Source: Acidobacteriaceae bacterium (GTDB lineage Bacteria; Acidobacteriota; Terriglobia; Bryobacterales; Bryobacteraceae). From it: a DNA stretch of 64,000 bases. How positions within the stretch are numbered: the first letter of the stretch is position 1; the number at the start of each line of letters is the position of its first letter. Positions 48,430-57,341 of this stretch are shown piece after piece. The notes below the pieces were generated by a model that did not search any database, had not been told where the DNA came from, and was given only the letters and a program-made list of their open reading frames with translations. The DNA lies in contig JADCJL010000122.1 of NCBI GenBank assembly GCA_020247055.1, positions 1-64,000 on the forward strand, read 5' to 3'. The position numbers were made by a program, and so were the translations under genes.

Positions 48430-48492
48430 GTTGGCGTTCTAAGCTGGCGCGGTTCTTTGCTCTGCAGCTTGCGACCAAACGAGAGGTGGCGT

Positions 48493-50892
48493 GTGTATTG
48501 GCTTCGACTGGCCGTGTTGGCGGCCGCGATGGGCGTGGTGACGGGTGTTTTGTGGGGCCAGACGACGGCCTCGGTGAGCGGGACGGTGACGGACCCTTCG
48601 GGCGGCGCCGTGGCCGGGGCGCGGGTGGCGCTGCGGAATGCGTTGACGGGCTTTGAGCAGACGGCGGAGACGGGGGCGGACGGCGGCTTTCAACTGCTGA
48701 GTATTCCGCTGCGGAGCTATGTGCTGTCGGTACGGGCGCCGGGGTTTGCGCCGCAGGAGCAGACGATCACCTTTGCCAACGCGGCGGCGCAGACGGTGGC
48801 GATCCGGCTGCAGTTGCCGACGGCGGAGACTTCGACGACGGTTTCCGCGTTTGAGACGCTGAGCCTGGTGACGCCGGAGGACACGGGCACGCGGGGGCAG
48901 ATTAATCAGAAAGAGATTGAGCGGCTGGCGCTATCGGTGGCCAACCGGGGGCTGGAGGCGGTGGTGCAGACCTTTCCGGGCTTTGCGCAGAATGCCAACG
49001 GATCGATTCATCCGCGGGGGGCCCATACGCAGATGTCGTTTCTGATTGACGGGATGCCGATTACGGACCAGTTGACGGGGGCGTTCGCCAACGCGGTGGA
49101 CCCGAACATTGTGCAGAACGTGGAGATTTTCACGGGCAATATTCCGGCCGAGTTCGGGGCGAAGGTGGCGGCGGTGATCAACGTGAATACGAAGTCGGGG
49201 CTGGGGGTGGACCGGCCGTTGACGGGGAGCACGGCGGTGAGCGCGGCGGGCTACGACACGGTGGGACAGGTGACGCAGGTGGCGGGGCGGAGGAACCGGA
49301 TGGGGTATTCGGGGCTTTTGAACACCATGAAGTCGAACCGGTATCTGGACTCGGTTTCGCTCGACAATCTGCACAACGGGGGGAACTCGTCGCGGGGCTT
49401 TGTGCGGCTGGATTATCAGGCGAGCGACCGGGATGTGTTCCGGGTGAATTTTCTGCTGGGGCGGGCGCCGTTTCAGTTGGCGAACCTGCGGAGCCAGCAC
49501 GCCAACGGGATGAACCAGCGGCAGGAGTTGGGCGATTTTTCAACGGCGTTCAACTGGGTGCGGACGCTCGATGCGGCCTCCACCTACGAGATGAACTACT
49601 CGGTGCGGACGTCGAGCGCGCGGCTGCGGCCGAGCGCGGGGGATACGCCGGTGACGGCGACGCAGGACCGGCGGCTGACGACGGTGACGCTGACGCATCG
49701 CTACGCCACCGTGCGGGGGCGGCACAACATTCGAGGCGGGATTGATGTGCAGCGGATTCCTCTGCGGGAGCGGTTTTCGTTCGGCATCACGGACCGGGGA
49801 TTCAATGACCCCGGCAGCGAGGAGTATCTGGCGACGCTGGCGCCGTTTGACCTGGCGCGGGGCGGGCGGCTGTTTCAGTTTGCCGAAGGGGGCACGGGCG
49901 GGTTTTATTCGGGCCACTTGCAGGACTCGATCAAGCTGGGCGATTTTCAGGTTTCGCTGGGGGTGCGCTATGACGTCTACCGGTTTCTGGTGGACGAGAC
50001 GGCGTGGCAGCCGCGGGTGGGGGCGTCCTACCACCTGAAGCGGACGGGGACGGTTTTTCGGGCTTCCTACAACCGGCTGCTGCAGACGCCGCAGAACGAG
50101 AATCTGTTGGTTTCGAGTTCGGAGAAGAGCCAGGTTCTGGTGGACCCGGAGATTCGGGGCGCGGGCGGGGCGCCGCGGATACGGCCCGAGCGGCAGAACC
50201 TGATGGAGGTGGGGGTGCAGCAGTCGTTGGGGCGCCGGTTTAGCGTGAACTCGTCTTTTTACCACAAGAACGCGCGGAATCAGCAGGATGTGAATAACTT
50301 CTTCAACACGCCGATTGTGTTTCCACTGCAGTTGTCGGCGATCCGGGTGAACTCGGTGGAGAGCCGGCTGGTGATGACGCCGTGGAAGGGGCTTTCCGGC
50401 AGCCTCGCGGCGACGCATGCGCGGGCGGTTTCGACGCCGCCGTTCGTGGGCGGTCTTTACCTGGGCAACGGGAACGTGACGTTGTTGAACGAGGGGCCGT
50501 TTGTGATTGACCACGACCAGAAGCTGAGCCTGCAGGGCGTGATGAACTACGCGCACCGGCGGGGATTCTACGCGACGCTGTCGCTGCGGCACGACAGCGG
50601 GCTGGTGACGGGTGGGGCGGATCCGGCGGTGGTGCGGGCGGATCCGGACTACGCGGATCTGCTGCCGTACGTGAATCTACTGAGCGACCCGCCGCGGACG
50701 AAGCCGCGGACGATTGCGGATGTGGTGGTGGGTTATGAGCGGGTGCGGCGGGATCGCAAGCTGTGGGACTTCAACGTGCAGGTGACGAACGTGACGAACC
50801 AGACGGCGCTGTTCAATTTCCAGTCGGCGTTTGTGGGGACGCGGGTGGTGCAGCCGCGGACGGTGGGGGCGCGGCTGCGGTTTTTTTTCTAG
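48493..50892 (+). CDS. Oar-like TonB-dependent receptor with carboxypeptidase-regulatory domain (I)
   Basis: 799 aa from GTG 48493 (signal VYWLRLAVLAAAMGVVTGV; GAGAGGTGG upstream). Residues about 22-105 are the CarboxypepD_reg-like domain (SVSGTVTDPSGGAVAGARVA). The plug follows (MSFLIDGMPITDQLTGAFAN, GNIPAEFGAKVAAVINVNTK) and then a long beta-barrel ending in aromatic RLRFFF. This is an outer-membrane, TonB-energised import or adhesion receptor. It is convergent with the DUF1501 gene, whose stop lies 10 nt away. The ligand is unknown; size is below classical Oar. Confidence 0.85.
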   Translation: MYWLRLAVLAAAMGVVTGVLWGQTTASVSGTVTDPSGGAVAGARVALRNALTGFEQTAETGADGGFQLLSIPLRSYVLSVRAPGFAPQEQTITFANAAAQTVAIRLQLPTAETSTTVSAFETLSLVTPEDTGTRGQINQKEIERLALSVANRGLEAVVQTFPGFAQNANGSIHPRGAHTQMSFLIDGMPITDQLTGAFANAVDPNIVQNVEIFTGNIPAEFGAKVAAVINVNTKSGLGVDRPLTGSTAVSAAGYDTVGQVTQVAGRRNRMGYSGLLNTMKSNRYLDSVSLDNLHNGGNSSRGFVRLDYQASDRDVFRVNFLLGRAPFQLANLRSQHANGMNQRQELGDFSTAFNWVRTLDAASTYEMNYSVRTSSARLRPSAGDTPVTATQDRRLTTVTLTHRYATVRGRHNIRGGIDVQRIPLRERFSFGITDRGFNDPGSEEYLATLAPFDLARGGRLFQFAEGGTGGFYSGHLQDSIKLGDFQVSLGVRYDVYRFLVDETAWQPRVGASYHLKRTGTVFRASYNRLLQTPQNENLLVSSSEKSQVLVDPEIRGAGGAPRIRPERQNLMEVGVQQSLGRRFSVNSSFYHKNARNQQDVNNFFNTPIVFPLQLSAIRVNSVESRLVMTPWKGLSGSLAATHARAVSTPPFVGGLYLGNGNVTLLNEGPFVIDHDQKLSLQGVMNYAHRRGFYATLSLRHDSGLVTGGADPAVVRADPDYADLLPYVNLLSDPPRTKPRTIADVVVGYERVRRDRKLWDFNVQVTNVTNQTALFNFQSAFVGTRVVQPRTVGARLRFFF

Positions 50893-50901
50893 GCTGGCCG
50901 G

Positions 50902-52245
50902 TCAGGCGAGGAGGGGTTTGACGACCTGGCCGTGGACGTCGGTGAGGCGGAAGTCGCGGCCGGCGTGGCGGTAGGTGAGGCGGGTGTGGTCGAAGCCGAG
51001 GCAGTGGAGGATGGTGGCGTGGAAGTCGTGGACGTGGACGGGATTTTCCGCGATTTCAATTCCTAACTCGTCCGATTGGCCGTAGACGATGCCGGGCTTG
51101 ATGCCGCCGCCGGCGAGCCAGGAGGAGAAGACTTTGTTGTAGTGCTCGCGGCCGTGCGGCGGGCCTCCCCACGGCGTGCGGCCGAACTCGGTGGTCCAGA
51201 CAACGAGCGTATCGTCGAGCATGCCGCGGGATTTGAGGTCTTTGATGAGGCCGGCAATGGGCTTGTCGACGTTCTTGGCCAGCGGGATCATGTTGTTGAT
51301 TTCGCCATGGACGTCCCAGTTGTTGGACGAGCCCGTATCGATGAGTTCGATGAAGCGGACGCCCCGTTCGGCGAGGCGCCGGGCGACGAGGCACTGCCAG
51401 CCGAAGCCGGAGGTTTGGCCGCGTTCGAGGCCGTAGAGCTGCATGGTGGCATCGGATTCCTGCGAGAAATCGAAGACGGCGGGCATTTCACTCTGCATGC
51501 CGAAGGCGGTTTCAAAGCTCTGGAGGCGGGCGGCGAGGGCGGGGTCGCCGGGGCGGGCGGCCTGGTGCTGCTGGTTCAGGCGGGCGAGCAGACCGAGTTC
51601 GAGCGACTGGATCTTTTCGCTGGGGGCGCGGCGGGCGAGGTCGGCCACGGGCTGGGCGCCGCCGACGATGCGGGTGCCGGCGTGGGCGCCGGGGAGAAAG
51701 TCGGCGCTCCAGACCTGGGCCCCGGCGTAGGGGAGCACAGGGGCGAGAGCGATGAAGCTGGGGAGGTTTTTGTTTTCCGTGCCGAGGCCGTAGCTGACCC
51801 AGGAGCCGATGGAGGGGCGCTTCACGGTGACCGAGCCGGTGTGCATGCCCATGGTGGCCTGGAAGTGGTCGTTGTGGTCGGTGTGGAGAGAGCGGATGAC
51901 GCAGAGGTCGTCGACGATGCCGGCCATCTGCGGGAACAGATCGCTGACGGCGGTGCCGCAGCGGCCGTGGCGGCGGGAGCCCCAGGTGGAGGGGAGAATG
52001 ACGCCGCCTTTTTTGCCGTAGGTCTTCTTGCTGGCGGCGGCTTCGACGAGGGCGGGTTTGGGATCGAAGGTATCGACGTGGGAGACGCCGCCGGTCATGT
52101 AGAGGAAGATGACGCGCTTGGCTTTGGCGGGGAAGTGGGGCTGCCTGGGGGCGAGGGGGTTGGCGAGCAGGTCCTGCACGACGGCGGGCAGGAGGGCGGA
52201 GGCGCTGAAGAGGGAGCGGAGGAGTTGGCGGCGGGGCAGGGTCAT
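50902..52245 (-). CDS. DUF1501-family protein, Tat-signalled
   Basis: 447 aa. The N-terminus MTLPRRQLLRSLFSASALLP is Tat-like. DUF1501 hallmarks: VIFLYMTGGVSHVDTFDPKP, VIRSLHTDHNDHFQATMGMH, RGVRFIELIDTGSSNNWDVH, TLVVWTTEFGRTPWGG and GREHYNKVFSSWLAGGGI. The domain is sulfatase/alkaline-phosphatase-like and almost always encoded beside a DUF1549/DUF1553 cytochrome-like protein, as here 10 nt downstream of it. The pair is abundant in Planctomycetes and Acidobacteria; the role is unknown but usually linked to polymer breakdown. Confidence 0.9.
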   Translation of the reverse strand: MTLPRRQLLRSLFSASALLPAVVQDLLANPLAPRQPHFPAKAKRVIFLYMTGGVSHVDTFDPKPALVEAAASKKTYGKKGGVILPSTWGSRRHGRCGTAVSDLFPQMAGIVDDLCVIRSLHTDHNDHFQATMGMHTGSVTVKRPSIGSWVSYGLGTENKNLPSFIALAPVLPYAGAQVWSADFLPGAHAGTRIVGGAQPVADLARRAPSEKIQSLELGLLARLNQQHQAARPGDPALAARLQSFETAFGMQSEMPAVFDFSQESDATMQLYGLERGQTSGFGWQCLVARRLAERGVRFIELIDTGSSNNWDVHGEINNMIPLAKNVDKPIAGLIKDLKSRGMLDDTLVVWTTEFGRTPWGGPPHGREHYNKVFSSWLAGGGIKPGIVYGQSDELGIEIAENPVHVHDFHATILHCLGFDHTRLTYRHAGRDFRLTDVHGQVVKPLLA

Positions 52246-52255
52246 GGGATATACC

Positions 52256-54592
52256 TCAATCGACGAAGAAGAATTCGTTGCTGGACAGGAGGACGCGCAT
52301 GTAGCTGGTCCACGACGCGCGGGCTTCGAGCTGGCCGGTGGTTTGAGCGAGGAAGCGGGCGGCCAGCTGCTGTTCGGCGGGGGTGGGGGCGCGGTGGAAG
52401 AGCAGCTGGTGAGCGAGGCGGATACGCCCGGCGGTGGTGGGTTCGGCCATGCCGACGCGGACGGCGAGGGCGTCGGCCTGTTTTTGGACGAACTCGTTGT
52501 TCATGAGATAGAGCGCCTGGGTGGCGGTGTTGTTGGCGGCGCGGACGGCGGTGGCGGCGTTCGAATCGGCGCCGTCGAACAGGTCGAGATAGGCGTGGGG
52601 CCGGAAGCGCTGCTGGAAGAGATAGACGCTGCGCTTGTTGTGATCGAAGGCGGCGGGGTCGGCGACGAAGGGGCGGTGCTGGGTTTGGACGTAGCTGGCG
52701 CGGGGGGCGAAGGGATGGGGTCCGCCGGGGACGGGGTCGAGGTTACCGCTGGCGAGGAGCATGGAGTCGCGGATCTCTTCGGCGGTGAGGCGGCGGCGAT
52801 CGAAGCGCCAGTAGGTTTCGTTTTTGGGGTCTTTGATGGCGTTGGCTTCGGCGTGGCCGGAGGCGCCTTGCCAGGCGCGGGAGAGGAGGATCTGTTTATG
52901 GAGCTTTTTGAGGCTCCAGCCGTTTGCGAGGAGGTCGGCGGCGAGGTGGTCGAGGAGTTCGGGGTGGGTGGGTTTTTCGCCGCGGGCGCCGAAATCGTTG
53001 GGGGTGTTGACGATGCCGCGGCCGAAGTGCCAGGTCCAGACGCGGTTGGCGAGGACGCGGGCGGTGAGGGGATTGGCGGGATCGGTGATCCAGTTGGCGA
53101 GGAGGTCGCGGCCGCTGCCGGGGTGGGCGGGGGGTACGCGCTGGCCGCCGAGGATGGTGAGGAAGCCGCGGGGGGCTTCGGGGCCGAGGGTGGCGGGGTC
53201 GCCCTTGACCATGATTTTGGCGTTGACGGGGGTGGCTTCCGAGACGGCGTAGGCCATGGGGAGGTCGGGCCAGGAGCCGCGGATCTGGAGGAGTTCGGCC
53301 TGGGCCTCGAGGAAGGCGAGGCGTTGGGGGGCGGGTGATTTGGGGTCTTTGCCCTCGCCTTTCTTGACGGTGCGGTAGGCAGCGACCATGCGCTCCTGCT
53401 GTTTGCGGAGGCGTTCGGAATCTTTGGGGTCGAGGGCGGCGAAGCCGTCGAGGTATTGATGGTGTTCGAGGCCGGCCCAGGCGTATTTGCTGCTTTTGAA
53501 GATGCCGGCGAGGGCGTAGTAGTCGGCGGTGGGGATGGGGTCGAACTTGTGATCGTGGCAGCGGGCGCAGCCGACGGTGAGGCCGAGGGCGACTTTGCCG
53601 AGGTTGTCGATGGTGTCGTCGATGGTGAGGTAGAACTCGCCTTCGGTTTGGCCGAAGCGGCGGGCGTTGGCGAGGTAGCCGGTGGCGATGATCTTGTCGC
53701 GGCGGTCCTCGGCGTTCTGGTGGGGGAGGATGTCGCCGGCGATCTGTTCGCGGAGGAAATCGTCAAAGGGTTTGTCCTGCTGGAAGGAGCGGATGACGTA
53801 GTTGCGGAAGCGGTACATCTCCGGGACGGGATAGTCGGAGGCGTCGCCGGCGGTGTCGGCGTAGCGGACGACGTCGAGCCAGCGGCGGCCCCAGTGTTCG
53901 CCGTAGGCGGGGGAGGCGAGGAGGCGGTCGAGGAGCTTGGAGAAGGCTTGGGGGGAGTTGTCGGCGAGGAAGGCGGCGGTTTCCTGCGGGGTGGGGGGGA
54001 GGCCGGTGAGGTCGTAGGTGGCGCGGCGGAGGAGGGTGAGCTTGGAGGCGCGGGGGAGGGGCTTGATCTGCTTTTCGTCGAGCTTGGCTTTGAGGAAGCG
54101 GTCGATGGGATTTTGGTTCCACTCGGGGTTGGCGATGGCCGGGGGGGCGGTGGCACGGAGGGGTTGGTAGGCCCAGTGTTTCTTCTCTTTTTCCCAGTCG
54201 TAGGCGGGTTTGGCGGCGGCGATGGCGCCGCCGGTGCGCGGGTCCGGGGCGCCCATTTCGACCCAGGCGACGAAGTTCGCCACCTGGTCTTTGGGCAGGG
54301 GGTTGCCGGGGGGCATTTTGAGGTCTTTGTGGGTGCCTTGGATCACCTTGATGAGGAGGCTTTCCTGGGGTTTGCCGGGGACGACGGCGGGGACGCCGCT
54401 GCGGCCGCCCTGGCGGGTGGCTTCGCGGGAGTCGAGATAGAGGCCGCCTTCGGCCTGTTTGAGTTTGGCGCTGTGGCAACCGTAGCAGCGGGCGGCGAGA
54501 ACGGGGCGGATCTTCGCTTCGAAGAACTCGACGTCTTCGGCAGCTGGCAGGAGTGCCGCGGCACTCAGGATCAACAGAAGGGGACGCATCAC
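52256..54592 (-). CDS. PSD1/DUF1549/DUF1553 planctomycete-type cytochrome-C-domain protein
   Basis: 778 aa. A signal peptide (MMRPLLLILSAAALLPAAED) is followed by the PSCyt1 haem-binding-like domain with CYGCH at 36-40. DUF1549 (PIDRFLKAKLDEKQIKPLPR, then WLDVVRYADTAGDASD) and C-terminal DUF1553 (RVLANRVWTWHFGRGIVNTP, YLMNNEFVQKQADALAVR) follow. This is the standard partner of DUF1501, forming an operon with it. It is probably a periplasmic haem-containing redox component. Confidence 0.9.
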   Translation of the reverse strand: MMRPLLLILSAAALLPAAEDVEFFEAKIRPVLAARCYGCHSAKLKQAEGGLYLDSREATRQGGRSGVPAVVPGKPQESLLIKVIQGTHKDLKMPPGNPLPKDQVANFVAWVEMGAPDPRTGGAIAAAKPAYDWEKEKKHWAYQPLRATAPPAIANPEWNQNPIDRFLKAKLDEKQIKPLPRASKLTLLRRATYDLTGLPPTPQETAAFLADNSPQAFSKLLDRLLASPAYGEHWGRRWLDVVRYADTAGDASDYPVPEMYRFRNYVIRSFQQDKPFDDFLREQIAGDILPHQNAEDRRDKIIATGYLANARRFGQTEGEFYLTIDDTIDNLGKVALGLTVGCARCHDHKFDPIPTADYYALAGIFKSSKYAWAGLEHHQYLDGFAALDPKDSERLRKQQERMVAAYRTVKKGEGKDPKSPAPQRLAFLEAQAELLQIRGSWPDLPMAYAVSEATPVNAKIMVKGDPATLGPEAPRGFLTILGGQRVPPAHPGSGRDLLANWITDPANPLTARVLANRVWTWHFGRGIVNTPNDFGARGEKPTHPELLDHLAADLLANGWSLKKLHKQILLSRAWQGASGHAEANAIKDPKNETYWRFDRRRLTAEEIRDSMLLASGNLDPVPGGPHPFAPRASYVQTQHRPFVADPAAFDHNKRSVYLFQQRFRPHAYLDLFDGADSNAATAVRAANNTATQALYLMNNEFVQKQADALAVRVGMAEPTTAGRIRLAHQLLFHRAPTPAEQQLAARFLAQTTGQLEARASWTSYMRVLLSSNEFFFVD

Positions 54593-54635
54593 GAGTTGTA
54601 AAAATCATATCCTGGGCGGAGCTTTCGCGCATCCG

Positions 54636-54910
54636 GTGGTCGGGGATGGTTGGATGCACGAGAACCCGGATCGAATTCATGAGCTGGTTCACTTATACGG
54701 AGACGGGGCGTTCAACCGGCGGGAGCTGGTGGCGCGGGGGGATTTGTGGCGATGGCGCCGGAACTGCTTTCGCGGCAGGGCGGGGTGCAGGCGTTTGCGG
54801 AGCCGATGCAGCAGACGGCGGCGTATAACCAGACAACGCCGGTGCTGACCGAATTACTGGCGCGGCAGAAGCGATTTGGCTTCAGTGTGTCTGAGGGCCT
54901 TCGGGAATGA
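54636..54910 (+). pseudogene. Degenerate gene remnant (dienelactone-hydrolase-like N-terminus plus unrelated C-terminal stub)
   Basis: Inside the 360-nt gap 54593-54952, one frame reads HENPDRIHELVHLYGDGAFN followed by RRELVARGDL. This is the kind of N-terminus, with a FNRRELV twin-arginine-like motif, seen on exported dienelactone hydrolases. The frame then turns into arginine-rich nonsense at about 54750. Another frame opens at 54752 (MAPELLSRQGGVQAFAEPMQ) and ends TGA 54910 after RFGFSVSEGLRE. Neither forms a plausible gene alone; together they look like a deletion scar of one or two genes. The 52-codon frame could alternatively be a real small protein. Confidence 0.38.
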
Positions 54911-54952
54911 TACGGGCGCCAATGACGACGCCACCGCCGCGGGGGTAAGCGG

Positions 54953-57310
54953 CTAGAAGATCCAGTTGAGGCCGATGATCGGGAACAGACCGAGCTGCTC
55001 ATTGGCCACGGGGCGGTTGGCGCGGCGGGCCCACTGGTAGCCGGAGATGTTCTCGCGGTTGATGACGTTTTGGGCGCCGAGGAAGACGAGAAGCGGTTTG
55101 TCGCGGAAGGTGAAGGTGCGGTCGACGCGAACGTCGATGCGGACGTAGGCGGGGACGCGGAGATCGTTGACGCGGGTGAGATCGAAGATGCCGCGGCGCT
55201 GCTGGGTGGAGAGCGTCGTATTGAATGGGGTATAGGGCCGGCCGGAGGTGACCGTGGTGCGGGCCGAAAACTCCCACTTTTTGTTCAGCCGGTAGCCGCC
55301 GACGGAGTTGAAGATAACCGGGAAGTCGTAAGTAGAAGGGCGGAGGACGCCGTCGAGACCGGCCTGGCGGGCGCGGCTGATGGAGAGGTTGGCGTTGCCG
55401 AACCACTTGGCGCCCCACTTCTTTTCGGCAAACAGTTCGACGCCGCTGGCGCGGCCGCGGCCGGCGCTGGTGAGCGGGAAGAGGATGTCGCGGATCTGGA
55501 AGGTGTCGCCGACGCTGGCGAGCGAGAGCGAGGGGAACTGCGTGGAGACGGGGTAGTCCTTGTAGTCCTTCCTATACGTCTCGACCGTGAAGCGGAGCGA
55601 GGCGCTGGGGATGTAGGTGAAGCCGGTGACGACGTGCTGGGCGCGGAAGGGGGTGAGGAAGCGGTTCTGCGGAAACGCGGCGAGGAAGAGGAACTGCGGC
55701 TGCTGGAAGTAGGTACCGAAGCTGGCGCGCCAGGAGAGCTTGTCGGTGATGCGGTAGCTGAGGCCGGCGCGGGGGCTGAAGCGGGTGCGGGCGATGAACT
55801 GGTAGTTGTCGATGCGGCCGCCCCAGGTGAGGTTCCAGCGGCTGTTCAGGTTGCGGCTGCTCTGGACGTAAGCGCTCGACTGGCGGGCGGAGAACTGCTG
55901 GCGGATATCGAAGGGGTTGACGTCGCGGGCGGTGCTGTACGGGCTATCGGTGCCGAAGGGGGAGGCGGCGTTGTAGTTGACGCGGAAGAGCTTGAAGCTG
56001 CCGCCGGCTTGGAGCTTGTCGAGCATCGGGACGTAGCCGGTGTAGTCGTACTTGACGGTGGTTTCGCCTTCGCGGGAGTTTTCGCGGAAGACGGTGGGGC
56101 TGGAGGCGATGAGGTTGGGGATATTGGCCGTGGCCGGGGGAATGCCGTTGCGGATGAGGTCGCGGACGGATTGGTCGACGCGGGCTTCTGAGTGGGTAAT
56201 GCCGAGCAGGCCGACGCCGCGGGCGCCGTAGAGGCGCTGCCAGTTGAAGCCGTTGGCGCTGCGCCAGCCGCCGTAGCGGATATCGAGATTGTTGAGCTCC
56301 TCTTCGTCGAAGGTGGCTTTGCGCTCCTTCTCTTCGCGGAGACCGAGGCGGATGTCGTCCGAGCCGGAGATGGAGACGGCCCAGATGCGGTCGCGGGGGG
56401 TGAGGTCGTAGAGGACTTTGGCGTTGTAGGTGTAGAGGACGGGTACGCCGCCGATGCCGATGTCCTTGGTGAACAGGTCGAGATAGCTACGGCGGGCCGA
56501 GACGATCCACGAGCCTTTGCCTTTGTTGAGCGGGCCTTCGACGATGCCGCCGATGCCGGGGTCGCCGGCGGTGATGCGGCCGCGGAGGCGGTCGCGGGCG
56601 CCTTCGGTCTGGGCGACCTGGAGGACGCTGGAGGTGCGGTTGATGAACGGCGCGGGCTGGCCGCCGGTGAGGAAAGTGACGTCGCGGATCAGCTGGGCGT
56701 CGAGGATGCTGGTGGTGCCGCCGGCCGAGGCGAAGTTGGCGAAGGCGTTGATGTTGGGGATTTCGATGTTGTCGACGATGAAGAGGTTTTCGAGGGGACT
56801 GCCGCCGCGGACGATGATGTCGTTGCGGAAGTCGTTGGCGCCGATGGCGACGCCGGGGAGGAGCTGGACGTAGCGGGAGACGTCCTGGCGGGCGCCGGCG
56901 GCCTTGAAGAGCTCTTCGGTTTGGATGACGTAGCTCGAGCTTTTGATCTCTTCGGGGGCGACGAAGACGGATTCGGTGACGGTGAGGGTTTGCTGGAGGG
57001 CGCCGGCGGCGGCGAGGGTGACTTCGACCTTGCCTTCGAGGCCGGCGCGGACGGTGACGACGGAGCTGCGGATGGGGGGCTGGCCGGGGGCGGTGATGTC
57101 GAGCTGATAGTCGCCGGGGCGGAGGTCCGGGAAACGGAACAGGCCGCGGTCGTCCGAGGTGGTGCAGCGGGAGGAGTCCACGATGCAGACTTTGACCTGC
57201 GGCGCGGGCTGGCCCTGAGCGGTGGTAACGGTACCAAGGAGACCGCCGACGCCGGTGGTGTCTTGGGCGGCAAGGGAGAGGCTAAGCGACAGCAGGAGGA
57301 GATAACGCAT
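54953..57310 (-). CDS. TonB-dependent receptor with carboxypeptidase-regulatory domain (II)
   Basis: 785 aa. A signal peptide (MRYLLLLSLSLSLAAQ) and AAGGAGA upstream support the start. The N-terminal CarboxypepD_reg-like domain (GLLGTVTTAQGQPAPQVKVC) is followed by the plug (VSRYVQLLPGVAIGANDFRN, GGSPLENLFIVDNIEIPNIN) and a barrel ending in GLFPIIGLNWIF. It is the third gene of an operon with the fumarylacetoacetase-family and amidohydrolase genes (31 nt after the latter). This suggests it imports the substrate or product of these enzymes. Confidence 0.88.
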   Translation of the reverse strand: MRYLLLLSLSLSLAAQDTTGVGGLLGTVTTAQGQPAPQVKVCIVDSSRCTTSDDRGLFRFPDLRPGDYQLDITAPGQPPIRSSVVTVRAGLEGKVEVTLAAAGALQQTLTVTESVFVAPEEIKSSSYVIQTEELFKAAGARQDVSRYVQLLPGVAIGANDFRNDIIVRGGSPLENLFIVDNIEIPNINAFANFASAGGTTSILDAQLIRDVTFLTGGQPAPFINRTSSVLQVAQTEGARDRLRGRITAGDPGIGGIVEGPLNKGKGSWIVSARRSYLDLFTKDIGIGGVPVLYTYNAKVLYDLTPRDRIWAVSISGSDDIRLGLREEKERKATFDEEELNNLDIRYGGWRSANGFNWQRLYGARGVGLLGITHSEARVDQSVRDLIRNGIPPATANIPNLIASSPTVFRENSREGETTVKYDYTGYVPMLDKLQAGGSFKLFRVNYNAASPFGTDSPYSTARDVNPFDIRQQFSARQSSAYVQSSRNLNSRWNLTWGGRIDNYQFIARTRFSPRAGLSYRITDKLSWRASFGTYFQQPQFLFLAAFPQNRFLTPFRAQHVVTGFTYIPSASLRFTVETYRKDYKDYPVSTQFPSLSLASVGDTFQIRDILFPLTSAGRGRASGVELFAEKKWGAKWFGNANLSISRARQAGLDGVLRPSTYDFPVIFNSVGGYRLNKKWEFSARTTVTSGRPYTPFNTTLSTQQRRGIFDLTRVNDLRVPAYVRIDVRVDRTFTFRDKPLLVFLGAQNVINRENISGYQWARRANRPVANEQLGLFPIIGLNWIF

Positions 57311-57341
57311 TCGTCTCCTTGCCTAGATGATGGCGCGGGGG

